From contig CAYGRE010000006.1 of assembly GCA_964352215.1 (NCBI GenBank), positions 40,953 to 104,952 of the forward strand: DNA of 64,000 nucleotides, written 5' to 3'. Positions 45,933 through 54,252 of the stretch are shown in pieces. The notes under the pieces were generated by a model. That model did not search any database. It was not told the origin of the DNA and saw only the letters and a list, made by a program, of their open reading frames with translations. Within the stretch, counting starts at the first letter, position 1; every line of letters starts with the position of its first letter. Both the position numbers and the translations under genes were made by a program. The DNA is from CAWUKT01 sp964352215 (GTDB taxonomy: Bacteria; Bacteroidota; Bacteroidia; J057; JADKCL01).

Positions 45933-47813
45933 ATGAAATCACCTACAAATACGAATGCTGGACAAATAGAAAACAGAATGCCTGAGTTCACCCTCAAAAA
46001 TATCCATTCCCTTGCCAACCATCTTTTTTACGTCGAGAAATATCAGCGTGGCTATAAATGGGATATCCGTCAGGTCCTTGAACTACTCAACGATATACTC
46101 GAATTCGAATATGATTCTGAGAAGGATAACTTCTACTGTCTCCAACCAATAGTTCTCAAACAAAGAACAAATGATGGAGTTAGCAACACCTATGAGCTAA
46201 TCGACGGTCAGCAACGAATGACCACAATATACCTGATCCAGGCGCTGGCGGGTGAGACTATCTATGAACTAGATTACAATACCCGCAAAGGCAGCAAGGC
46301 CTTCCTGGAACAAGTTGCTCAAAATCGTTTCTTTATCCCGATCATCAATCACCGACTACCTGCAAATCAAGCAGAGATGAATGATCTTAAAGAGGAACTG
46401 GACAATGGTTGGGAAGGATTTTGCAACCAAAAGGGTATAACCGATAATGTTGATAATTACCACTTTTACATTGCTTCCCACGTCATCCTTCTTTGGCTCA
46501 ACACACACAACACTCAAATCCCTCTGTTCCTCAATAACCTGTCGCGTCATACTAAAGTTATCTGGTACGAAATCAGCCCTCTTGATGATCCAGAAACTGT
46601 CTTTATGAACCTGAACAGTGGTAAGATCTCGCTAAGCCCGGCCGATCTTACAAAAGCCCTTTTTCTACTAGATTCAAACGACCCGGCGATACAAAGAGAA
46701 AATCCAACCGCATTTGCACTCTGGCAAAATGAAATGGCATCAGAGTGGGACCGAATAGAATTTTCCCTACATGATCCTGAATTTTGGTATTTCCTTAAGG
46801 GTAGTGATTCAAAGAAAGAATATCCAAGAGGTAGAATAGGGCTCTTGCTAGATATGCTGGCAGGAAATTTCCCTTCCTCCTCCGATAAACTGTTCACATA
46901 TCGCTATTTCACCGAACAGAAAAACAGGGATTGGGAAAAGGTAAAAGACCTTTTTCTTACATTAAATGAATGGTTCCGGGATCCAGAGCTCTACCGATAC
47001 ATCGGCTTCTTGGTATCCGTTTCGCAAGGAAAAACCGTTTACCAGCTTTGGAAAGACAAAGGAAAGTACTCCAAATCAGCATTTCTCAACCATATAAAAG
47101 GTGAAATAAGAGAGAGGTACAAGGATGACTCTTTCGATTTAGAGTCTTTGAATTATCCTTCCGGAAAGATCCATGAAGTCCTCCTTTTGTTCAATCTGGA
47201 AACCTATTGCACAGAAGCCCCAGATTTTCGGTTTCCTTTTCATCGCTTTCACCTGGAAAAATGGAGCCTGGAGCATGTCCATGCTACAAACACCAAAAAA
47301 CTTGAAACCACCGAGGAAAAGAGGACTTGGTTAGTAGGTGCAGTTGCGTTGTTGAAACTGAGACACACCAAAAATGCTCGGGAATTGGAGAAAAATGCCC
47401 AAGACATGTTGACCGAATCAGCTTTCGAGGGGAATCAGGAAAAAGGTATCCCTACCTTTGAACAGTTGGAAGAGCAATTAGTATTGGAACTGGGAGAATT
47501 CACTGAAAAGGAAGAATTAGACAAGATCGGCAATATGGCCCTGCTCGATCCCCAAACCAATAGTTCACTCAGCAATGGACTCTTTCCAGAAAAAAGAAAA
47601 AGGATCATCGAGATTCTTGAGCAAGAATCGTGGTCGGCGGATCGGCATTTTCTTCCCCTGGCCACCAAGAATGTGTTTTTCAAGTACTATTCGCCTGAGA
47701 ATATGACAATCCCCTTTTGGGGAGCCCGGGACAGGGAGAACTATAAAAATGCTATCTATAGTCGACTAAAGTCATTCATTAACCACCCCAAACCGATTCC
47801 AGATGGTCAATAA
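45933..47813 (+). CDS. DUF262/HNH (GmrSD/BrxU-like) modification-dependent restriction protein
   Basis: 626 residues; ATG 45933 or 45978 (MPEFTLKNIHS). The N-terminal DUF262/ParB-like domain has YQRGYKWD near 30 and the diagnostic IDGQQRMTT near 89-97, which uses NTP hydrolysis in GmrS-like proteins. The C-terminal part has a DUF1524-type HNH pattern: WSLEHVHATN near 443 and the later NxxLSN...K (MALLDPQTNSSLSNGLFPEK). The two halves together match single-chain GmrSD enzymes such as BrxU, a Type IV nuclease that cuts DNA with modified cytosines and is found in BREX islands. It starts 1 bp after brxL and overlaps the next gene by 11 bp. Confidence 0.84.
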   Translation: MKSPTNTNAGQIENRMPEFTLKNIHSLANHLFYVEKYQRGYKWDIRQVLELLNDILEFEYDSEKDNFYCLQPIVLKQRTNDGVSNTYELIDGQQRMTTIYLIQALAGETIYELDYNTRKGSKAFLEQVAQNRFFIPIINHRLPANQAEMNDLKEELDNGWEGFCNQKGITDNVDNYHFYIASHVILLWLNTHNTQIPLFLNNLSRHTKVIWYEISPLDDPETVFMNLNSGKISLSPADLTKALFLLDSNDPAIQRENPTAFALWQNEMASEWDRIEFSLHDPEFWYFLKGSDSKKEYPRGRIGLLLDMLAGNFPSSSDKLFTYRYFTEQKNRDWEKVKDLFLTLNEWFRDPELYRYIGFLVSVSQGKTVYQLWKDKGKYSKSAFLNHIKGEIRERYKDDSFDLESLNYPSGKIHEVLLLFNLETYCTEAPDFRFPFHRFHLEKWSLEHVHATNTKKLETTEEKRTWLVGAVALLKLRHTKNARELEKNAQDMLTESAFEGNQEKGIPTFEQLEEQLVLELGEFTEKEELDKIGNMALLDPQTNSSLSNGLFPEKRKRIIEILEQESWSADRHFLPLATKNVFFKYYSPENMTIPFWGARDRENYKNAIYSRLKSFINHPKPIPDGQ

Positions 47814-50208
47814 TAAGGAACTCTATACTTTTTGGAAGTTGGTCGGAAAATACAAAATCGTCATCCCCCCCATTCAAAGGGACTATGCCCAGGGACTCAC
47901 GTCAGACGACGAAGTGACCCAAATCAGAACTACTTTCTTGCGATCCCTCATCAAATCGATCCTTGGATCAAAGCCACTTCACCTGGACTTCTTGTATGGT
48001 CGTTCTGATGAATCTGGGAATCTCATACTTCTGGATGGTCAGCAAAGAATAACTACTCTATTCCTTCTTCATTGGTTGCTGGCCTACCAATCCGGAGCAA
48101 TTGAGATGGAATCCACAAGGAAGCGAATCCTTTCCTTTACCTATCAAAATCGGATAAGTTCCCGCCTATTTTGCCAGCGACTGGTAAATAAAGCTCAGAT
48201 TAATCTCTCAGGGGTAATTTCAGATCAAATCAAAGACTCGCATTGGTATTTCAAAGATTGGAACAAAGACCCAACTGTTTCCGGTATGTTGGTGGTAATT
48301 GATCAATTGAATGGACTGCTAAAAAGAAAACCAGAATTTGATTCAACCAAAATATGGAATGACCTTACCACAACAGATCTTATTACATTCCGGTTCCTGG
48401 ACGTCGGAAATTTTGAACTCACCGATGAGCTCTATGTCAAAATGAATGCCCGAGGCAAACCATTGACCCGTTTTGAGAATTTCAAGGCCTGGTTCATAAA
48501 ACACCTGAGATCAATACCTCTTAGCCCCAATATTGTAAACTGGGAAACCAAATTTGATAAGGAATGGACCGATGTCTTCTGGAACATCAGGGAAAAAGGA
48601 GTTTTCCAGGTTGACGAATATTTTCTCAAATACCTGAACGCTTGTATTCTAAATGAATATGCTGGCAGACTGGAAAAACCACCCGAGAAAGAAACAGAGA
48701 TCTTCAGGCGCTTTACCTCATCAAATCTTTTCATTCCTTTTGAAATCTACCAGGAAACTAAAGTATTCGATCAACTTGGGATAGACACCATCTTTGCTCC
48801 ACTTGAAAAGCTAGCAGGAATTGAAAACCAGGAAGCATTGGTATCCATTCTGCATGGCAAGATTCCCTTTCAAGATGCCAAATATCTCCCCTTTGAATCT
48901 CTTCTGAAGCAGGAAATCACCCTGGCACGACGGGTTCTTTTTCATGCGTTGTTTGTTTTCATTACCCGGAACGAAGGCAGACCAAAAGACTACTCGCAAA
49001 TTACCTCGCTGAAATTGTTCCAATGGATGCGGGTAATCAACAATCTGGTTCGAAATACTTCAATCGAAAGACCCCAGTATATCAATGCAGTAAAGACCAT
49101 CAACAGGCATAAAGACCATTGCTTGGATATTTACCCTTACTTATCTAGCCTGAACTCCGCAAATACCCTTTCTGGTTTTTCCCCTGTACAAGTCAGGGAA
49201 GAAATCCTGAAAGCCCGCCTCATCAACCAGGATCCCAATCGAGAGCAACGTTTTCTCAAATTCGAATCCCACCCTTATTTCGAAGGGCAAATAATGTTTC
49301 TCCTTATCCTTGCCGATGCTGAAAATGATTTCGATGAGCAAAAATTCGCTGAATTTGGAGAAAAAGCCTCCGAATTATTTTCAGATGTAAACAAATACTC
49401 TTGGAAACCGAAGTTTCTTTTCCAGCGTGCCCTGCTCTCCAAAACTGATTACCTCTTCGCTGCTGGGTCTAGTCATTCATTTGGTCTCGTGTTCTCCCCA
49501 AATAGTAAATTGGGTTTTCGTCAAAATATACTGAGGGTCCCCCAGAAGCCTACTGAATGGCGCACCAAAATCTTTAATGCTTTTAAAGAAGTCCTGGAGA
49601 ATTTTGATATTTCCAATCCCACACAAAGTTTGGAGAACATGATTTCTTCATCCCCACCACCCGACTGGAGGAAAGGGTTTGTTATAAACCCTCGCCTGAT
49701 CGAAGCTTGTGGATACAACCACTACATTCGCTGGAGAAGTAAATGCGAGATCTATTTGCTGGGCTCGACTACTATGACCGGTTACTACAAGGAGTACTAT
49801 TCCTATTGGTTTTATCTGGACCACCTGGAAAAATACAAGGAACTGAAAGAAGGACAGCAATTTCCTTTTGCTCCTTTCACCAAATTGGGATACCGCGACG
49901 TGCGTGGGTCAAGGAAAAAAGCATGCGCTTACCTTGACGGCTATCATTACAAGGCCCACCATTTTGCCTTGGACATTACTTTCAAACCAAAATGGGAAAA
50001 TGATGAATGGCATGGCACCTTTCAACTTCGCTTCTTTGACCACAACAGACTTGACTTCCCAAGGGAAATAATTACGCTCCTGCAATCACTGGGATTTAGT
50101 CATGGTAAACCAGTAAATTGTTATTACTTAAATGCTTTGTCGCAAGATATTGTCTTGAATAAGCTTATTGAAATATCAAATGTTCCTTGGGCTTCTAGTT
50201 TAGGATAA
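47803..50208 (+). CDS. DUF262-domain protein, second copy, divergent C-terminus
   Basis: 801 residues. The N-terminus is a second DUF262 domain (VIPPIQRDYAQG near 24; LLDGQQRITTLFLLHW near 76-91; a later FELTDELYVKMNARGKPLTRFENFKAW). The central part is helical. The C-terminal 200 residues (CEIYLLGSTTMTGYYKEYYSYWFYLD, split here as YLLGSTTMTGYYKEYYSYW; GYHYKAHHFALDITFKPKW) contain no HNH pattern I can see, so the effector may be different or this may be the recognition partner of the upstream protein. The 11-bp overlap with that gene implies coordinated synthesis. It ends the defence operon. Confidence 0.8.
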   Translation: MVNNKELYTFWKLVGKYKIVIPPIQRDYAQGLTSDDEVTQIRTTFLRSLIKSILGSKPLHLDFLYGRSDESGNLILLDGQQRITTLFLLHWLLAYQSGAIEMESTRKRILSFTYQNRISSRLFCQRLVNKAQINLSGVISDQIKDSHWYFKDWNKDPTVSGMLVVIDQLNGLLKRKPEFDSTKIWNDLTTTDLITFRFLDVGNFELTDELYVKMNARGKPLTRFENFKAWFIKHLRSIPLSPNIVNWETKFDKEWTDVFWNIREKGVFQVDEYFLKYLNACILNEYAGRLEKPPEKETEIFRRFTSSNLFIPFEIYQETKVFDQLGIDTIFAPLEKLAGIENQEALVSILHGKIPFQDAKYLPFESLLKQEITLARRVLFHALFVFITRNEGRPKDYSQITSLKLFQWMRVINNLVRNTSIERPQYINAVKTINRHKDHCLDIYPYLSSLNSANTLSGFSPVQVREEILKARLINQDPNREQRFLKFESHPYFEGQIMFLLILADAENDFDEQKFAEFGEKASELFSDVNKYSWKPKFLFQRALLSKTDYLFAAGSSHSFGLVFSPNSKLGFRQNILRVPQKPTEWRTKIFNAFKEVLENFDISNPTQSLENMISSSPPPDWRKGFVINPRLIEACGYNHYIRWRSKCEIYLLGSTTMTGYYKEYYSYWFYLDHLEKYKELKEGQQFPFAPFTKLGYRDVRGSRKKACAYLDGYHYKAHHFALDITFKPKWENDEWHGTFQLRFFDHNRLDFPREIITLLQSLGFSHGKPVNCYYLNALSQDIVLNKLIEISNVPWASSLG

Positions 50209-50556
50209 AATATTCCTATTACTCCGAGGTTAAGTTTCATATTTGAATTTAAAGAGTCTACCGTTTAGGGGCGGTGGCTTTGGATTCGGTAAAGTTTAGC
50301 AAAATTACTTGCCACTCTTACTTCACCAACTGAAACCTACAGACCGTCACCCTACTTTCACCAGGCCTCATTCAAAAATATACACCTGGTAATCGAATCG
50401 TCCCGGAATAGAAATCATCCTATTGGGAGGTAACGAAGAAGGCGTCTATACCTACAATTACCCATCTGTAAGCCCATCTTTTACGAATCTCCATTCCGCC
50501 CTCCCCGAAAAGCTCCAAAATTGTATCTTTAGATCGGTCTGTAAATATCAAATGTT
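50209..50556. other. Island right-edge intergenic region
   Basis: 348 bp with no intact gene. It contains the T9SS-type gene remnant described separately (50318-50419) and, near 50261-50279, a weak hairpin CTACCG/CGGTGG without a convincing T-tract, which could end the BREX operon. Nothing else is supported. Confidence 0.6.
50318..50419 (-). pseudogene. Degraded C-terminal fragment of a T9SS-sorted protein
   Basis: On the minus strand the frame ending in TAA at 50318-50320 reads DFYSGTIRLPGVYF, an in-frame TGA (50372-50374), then MRPGESRVTVCRFQLVK. The GVYF...GES...RFQLVK pattern is the standard end of type A sorting domains and resembles the end of the 475-residue protein on the other side of the island (LYRLRSGESVVKTGRLQLVK). 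The stop codon, and another at 50420-50422, show it is broken. Only about 30 residues are recognisable. Confidence 0.45.
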
Positions 50557-50856
50557 ATGCGAAAACTCATTTTTTCCGCACTGGTAGTCTTGTGTGCGAC
50601 CTTGAATCAAGGGCTGATAGCTACCCCCTCCCCGATCGCGTTGAATTCGTGTGTTGAAGCCAATGCCGAAATCGATGCTGCACTGGTGGAGCAAATCCTC
50701 CGTTACATCCAGCAGGAATACGACTATGATTACGATTGCCTATGCGATCAGTATGCCAATGGCGAATTGACCATTGAAAAGGACCTTGCTGGGTATGTGG
50801 TGACGTTGCAGGATGGTGGGGGTGCGTTGATTCAAGTTTTAATTGAAAGCCTTTAA
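50557..50856 (+). CDS. Small secreted hypothetical protein
   Basis: 99 residues. A signal peptide (MRKLIFSALVVLCATLNQGLIA) is followed by a mature part of about 75 residues with three Cys (NSCVEAN, YDCLCDQYA) and a Tyr/Asp-rich YDYDYD stretch. I do not recognise a family. It overlaps the stop of the convergent 491-residue gene by 4 bp. Confidence 0.65.
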   Translation: MRKLIFSALVVLCATLNQGLIATPSPIALNSCVEANAEIDAALVEQILRYIQQEYDYDYDCLCDQYANGELTIEKDLAGYVVTLQDGGGALIQVLIESL

Positions 50857-52328
50857 CTACCCCTTCTAGATTGCTCTAAGCTGAGCCAATCCTCTGCATT
50901 TCTTTCTGCCAAAGCAGAAGAGAGAGCATCCCCATGTCCTAATTTTTCCTTTAGCCAGAATGAGAAATCGAAAAAATTAAAAAACAATGGTTCATCTCCA
51001 TTCAGGCGAATTGTTTCAATCTCTTCCAAGGCTGTCTCCATGATACTTACGTCATAAGTAGAATTGATATACAACTTCCTCAATGTCCTGACAATTGTCA
51101 TCGGATATCCGGGGTAGCTTTTCCTAAATTTCCTTTCACAATTCGGAAGGCCTCTTTCTAAAATATCATCTGTTCCTAATTCAAAATGGCACAAAAGGTA
51201 CAATACTTCTGTAGCCCAATAGAATCGTTTAAGTTGAGTTTTAGAAAACTGGTTCCTCAGCTTAGCCAGGATGTTTTTCGCCTTTTCAAACTCGCTATTA
51301 TACAAGAGTACCAAAGCTGAAAAGTAAAGCAAGTAAACCTGGTTGTAATAGTCGCGAGAAGTACTCAAATCCATCAACTCCTGGTAAATTATTAGAACTA
51401 AATCCTTGTTATAAGTACTCAAAGCAACCGAAACACTGGAATCCAGCTTCACCAAAGAAAAATAATCCTGATTCCTAATATGGTCCACCTGCAGGTCAGC
51501 CAATTTTGAATTGTATTCCATTGCCAGCCGCTCATCATTGGTGATCAAGGCCAGGCGAATCAAGGATATTACCTCCCGAACCTCCAACAAAAACAAACAC
51601 TTAACCTCCCCACTCAACATCGCATCCACCAAGGCCCGCTGCGCCACCGTAGCCCCCAAATAATCCTTCCCCTGCAAACACATCTTCGTCCGCAACCCCA
51701 TCGCCAAATACCGCTCTTTGTGGCTCACCATCTCCATCTCCTCCACCTGCGCCAGCACCTCCGGCGGGACCACAAAGCCTTCCCCGCTCTGCAAGCCCTT
51801 CACCACCCGCGCGGTCAGGTCTTCCAGCAGGGTAATCTGCGCACAGGTCCGCTGCACCACCGCATCCGAAGGGATCCCCTCCGGAACCTTCCATTCCACC
51901 CGGTAGACCCGCCGGGTCTCCCGCAACAAGGCATGGCAAGCCTGCAATTCAAAATAGGCCTCCCGCTCCAATTCCACCGTCATCCGCCCAAAAAGGGATT
52001 TCTTGGCCAGGGAAAAGGCGCCATAAGCAATCGCTCTCTCAAAATAAGTATTCGAGGCCACAACCACGTCCTGCTGCGATGCCATGCTCTGAAGGATCTT
52101 GTCCAGCAACCCGGTCCGGTAACCCGCAAAATAGGCGGAACGGGCAAACTCCTTGCCACGCACCGCTGCTTCACTCCCCGCATCCAGCTTTGCAACGCCC
52201 AAGATCCGTTTGTAAAGCAGATAGTACTTGCTGCTATTAACATCCTTACCGATAAACCGCGTAAAATGATTTCGCTGATTTTCGGACAATCCGTGAATAA
52301 TTTCATGAAGTTGCTCAAATGTCATCAC
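50853..52328 (-). CDS. Helical hypothetical protein of mosaic composition
   Basis: 491 residues, all helical, TPR-like in appearance (LLEVREVISLIRLALITNDERLAMEYNSKL, split: LLEVREVISLIRLALI; FYWATEVLYLLCHFELGTDD). No signal peptide, membrane segment or catalytic motif. Starts MMTFEQLHEIIHGLSENQRN; either Met may be used. Codon use changes sharply near base 51590: the N-terminal half (51600-52328) is GC-rich with Gly/Ala-type codons, and the C-terminal half (50853-51580) is AT-rich. The reading frame is intact across the break, so the gene appears to be a recombinant of two sources. Function unknown. Confidence 0.7.
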   Translation of the reverse strand: MMTFEQLHEIIHGLSENQRNHFTRFIGKDVNSSKYYLLYKRILGVAKLDAGSEAAVRGKEFARSAYFAGYRTGLLDKILQSMASQQDVVVASNTYFERAIAYGAFSLAKKSLFGRMTVELEREAYFELQACHALLRETRRVYRVEWKVPEGIPSDAVVQRTCAQITLLEDLTARVVKGLQSGEGFVVPPEVLAQVEEMEMVSHKERYLAMGLRTKMCLQGKDYLGATVAQRALVDAMLSGEVKCLFLLEVREVISLIRLALITNDERLAMEYNSKLADLQVDHIRNQDYFSLVKLDSSVSVALSTYNKDLVLIIYQELMDLSTSRDYYNQVYLLYFSALVLLYNSEFEKAKNILAKLRNQFSKTQLKRFYWATEVLYLLCHFELGTDDILERGLPNCERKFRKSYPGYPMTIVRTLRKLYINSTYDVSIMETALEEIETIRLNGDEPLFFNFFDFSFWLKEKLGHGDALSSALAERNAEDWLSLEQSRRGS

Positions 52329-52838
52329 AAACTAATTTTTTCCCATTTCCAACCAGAAGCATCTGATTACCAGATTGATTTGTCACTGTTAAGATCAGAG
52401 AAATTTTTTAAAAATCAAAAAACTTGCCTTTCGAGACCGAAAGTCTGGCTTTACATTCGGAACATAGACAGAACGGTGGAGCTCTGCGACGCAAGCTGAT
52501 GAATGCATAGCAATTGGTTTACAGACCGGTAACCTGATCCCCACCCAACTGTCGCCCCCGGATCTGAGCCTCGGCCCGGACCAGGGGAAACGATCAAATT
52601 CTGAAGCGTTCTTTATTGATACTGACAGATTATTCCGATTACCCCCTGGGCGCTATCCGCAGCAATGGAGCCGTCCCAGGGGGGCAGGAATAGCATGACC
52701 TAAAATTGTGCGATCTTGTCAATTCGTGATTATTGTCTTTTATGTGAGACAACCCGGCAATGGATTCGGATGGCTGGGCTATGAGAAATGTTTAACGCTA
52801 TTACCCATGAAAAACCTAATTTTTAATTCACTCTAATT
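52329..52838. other. Intergenic region with large inverted repeat
   Basis: 510 bp with no gene I can support. It contains a perfect 9-bp inverted repeat, CCCCCTGGG (52642-52650) and CCCAGGGGG (52675-52683), around a 24-nt loop, about 155 bp upstream of the small-gene cassette that starts at 52839. Either a structured leader RNA or a degraded terminator is possible; the lack of a T-tract argues against the latter. Confidence 0.55.
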
Positions 52839-53198
52839 ATGGCAAACACAGACGACTTTACCTTTATTCCGGTGGAAGATGCTGTCGACCACCCCGTCTG
52901 CAAAGCTCTGCGCTGGGACGTAAAAGCAATCAAGCGCAAGATCCGCGAAGGCCTGCTTGTCGGGAAGATCAATACCAGAGGAGACGCCTCCATTACCATG
53001 GCTGAGGTTTTCAAAGCCTCCTTTATGTACCAGCTCGATCTGGCCATTGACCAGGGGGTGCTCAAGGCTGCCCTCAGTGGTGAACCTTCGACCGACTACG
53101 CCAATATGGCCCTGGAAGCATTGATCAACGATATGTTTGGCATCGAAGGGCTCTCTATGAAAAAACTCAAAGAAGCTGTTCTGGCGGCAAGAAGATAA
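52839..53198 (+). CDS. Hypothetical protein, 119 residues
   Basis: Begins MANTDDFTFIPVEDAVDHPV. Helical in its second half (SMKKLKEAVLAARR), no signal or membrane segment. The WDVKAIKRKIREGLLVGKIN stretch looks like a helix followed by a short strand, perhaps a nucleic-acid-binding fold, but no family is recognised. It is first in a four-gene plus-strand cassette closed by a strong terminator at 54171-54202; the next start is 17 bp after its stop. Confidence 0.65.
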   Translation: MANTDDFTFIPVEDAVDHPVCKALRWDVKAIKRKIREGLLVGKINTRGDASITMAEVFKASFMYQLDLAIDQGVLKAALSGEPSTDYANMALEALINDMFGIEGLSMKKLKEAVLAARR

Positions 53199-53215
53199 AC
53201 ACCAACAATATCACC

Positions 53216-53599
53216 ATGGATACAATGACACAAGAACAAACAGACAATGAGCTACCGGACAATGAGCTACCGGACAAAGGGCTACCGGACAAAGAGCTAC
53301 CGGACAAAGAGCATGAATTCATCGAGCTCCTGGTCCGGAATACCGTGGCAAAACACCAAACCGATGCCAATAGGGCCTACTACGTCCGGGACCAACTCCT
53401 CCCCTTGCCCGAATTCCTCCCGGAAGAACTCCTGCGTAAGATTCCCGGGGAGGAGGATGTGGCTCCATTTGCCGCCGAACACAAAGTCAACACCGAACAG
53501 GCCCGCGGCTATATCAATATCCTCCGCTATATAATGAGCATCGTCTGCATGGATTATTTCGAATACAAATCGCGGGAAGCCCTGAAATCAAATACTTAA
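53216..53599 (+). CDS. Hypothetical protein with ELPD repeat, 127 residues
   Basis: The N-terminus carries four to five copies of the pentapeptide ELPDN/K (about 12-35) encoded by a 15-bp tandem repeat. The rest is a small helical domain (FIELLVRNTVAKHQTDANR, YINILRYIMSIVCMDYFEY). No signal peptide. Family not recognised. It follows the 119-residue gene by 17 bp. Confidence 0.65.
   Translation: MDTMTQEQTDNELPDNELPDKGLPDKELPDKEHEFIELLVRNTVAKHQTDANRAYYVRDQLLPLPEFLPEELLRKIPGEEDVAPFAAEHKVNTEQARGYINILRYIMSIVCMDYFEYKSREALKSNT
53243..53312. repeat. 15-bp tandem repeat in a coding region
   Basis: Units GACAATGAGCTACCG at 53243 and 53258, then GACAAAGGGCTACCG (53273), GACAAAGAGCTACCG (53288) and a partial fifth copy. 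Since 15 is a multiple of 3, copy-number change would lengthen or shorten the ELPD(N/K) region without shifting the frame. Confidence 0.92.
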
Positions 53600-53609
53600 T
53601 CCAATATTT

Positions 53610-53729
53610 ATGACCAATTATGAAAACATGGGCGCCGGCTCCGCTGAGTCTGGCCCGGTAAAACTGATCCGGCAAATGACCGGACAAATGATGTCTCACC
53701 CCACGATCTGGAAGGGAGGTGTACGATGA
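53610..53729 (+). CDS. Small leader-like protein coupled to the XRE regulator, 39 residues
   Basis: ATG 53610 to TGA 53727-53729, 39 residues (MTNYENMGAGSAESGPVKL, ending IWKGGVR). Its stop overlaps the start of the HTH gene in the ATGA manner (53726-53729), and GGGAGG lies just upstream, so translation of the two is likely coupled. It could be a true small protein or a leader peptide; no similarity is recognised. Confidence 0.48.
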   Translation: MTNYENMGAGSAESGPVKLIRQMTGQMMSHPTIWKGGVR

Positions 53730-54034
53730 GAATGGGAGAAATCGTAGAACAAGTCATCAAAGAAAGGGGAATGACCAAGGCTGAATTTGGCCGGCGAATC
53801 AACACTTCCCGGCAAAATGTCAATACCCTCTTGCGCAAAGACAATTTTGATACCCACTTGCTCACTAAGATGTGCCGGGTCCTGAAATACAATTTCTACC
53901 AGCACCTCGACCTGCCTGCCGGCCTGACCCAGTCGGATCCTGAAACGACCCCGGCCCGCAAAATGTACCTCGTGGTGGAAATCCCGGTAGGAGACCATCA
54001 CCTGCTGTCAGATATTCTTTCCCACCTCGGTTGA
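53726..54034 (+). CDS. XRE-type helix-turn-helix regulator
   Basis: 102 residues. A helix-turn-helix at the N-terminus: MGEIVEQVIKERGMTKAEFGRRI, then NTSRQNVNTLLRKDNFDTHL, and a C-terminal beta part (RKMYLVVEIPVGDHHLLSDI). The HTH resembles phage-repressor and antitoxin type regulators. It is last in the 52839-54034 cassette, so it may control that cassette. The nearby TGCCGC-stem terminator closes the unit. Confidence 0.85.
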   Translation: MRMGEIVEQVIKERGMTKAEFGRRINTSRQNVNTLLRKDNFDTHLLTKMCRVLKYNFYQHLDLPAGLTQSDPETTPARKMYLVVEIPVGDHHLLSDILSHLG

Positions 54035-54057
54035 GGCTGGGCTGTACAATGCAATGA

Positions 54058-54074
54058 CCACGGCTGTGCCGTGG
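54058..54074. other. Perfect 7-bp hairpin between cassette and terminator
   Basis: CCACGGC TGT GCCGTGG, a palindrome with a 3-nt loop but no T-tract. It could be a protein-binding site or an mRNA 3' stem protecting the HTH transcript. Included because it is exact. Confidence 0.6.
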
Positions 54075-54170
54075 ACTGCTACAAAGGCAAACTAATACTC
54101 TATCTCGAGCGATACCTGCTTCATTTGCACGACGGTTTGTTGTTACACACATTGTTAGACCAACAACCAA

Positions 54171-54202
54171 TGCCGCACTGGGAAACCAGGCGGCATTTTT
54201 TT
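54171..54202 (+). terminator. Strong Rho-independent terminator (plus strand)
   Basis: Stem TGCCGC-A-CTGG (54171-54181) with a GAAA tetraloop (54182-54185) and CCAG-GCGGCA (54186-54195), then seven T (54196-54202). Ten base pairs with one bulged A. It ends the small-gene/XRE cassette, and it separates that unit from the convergent eCIS genes. Confidence 0.93.
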
Positions 54203-54252
54203 GTGCTGCACCTGCATTCCAAAGCAAATTGCTCATTCCAATTCAAAGCCTC

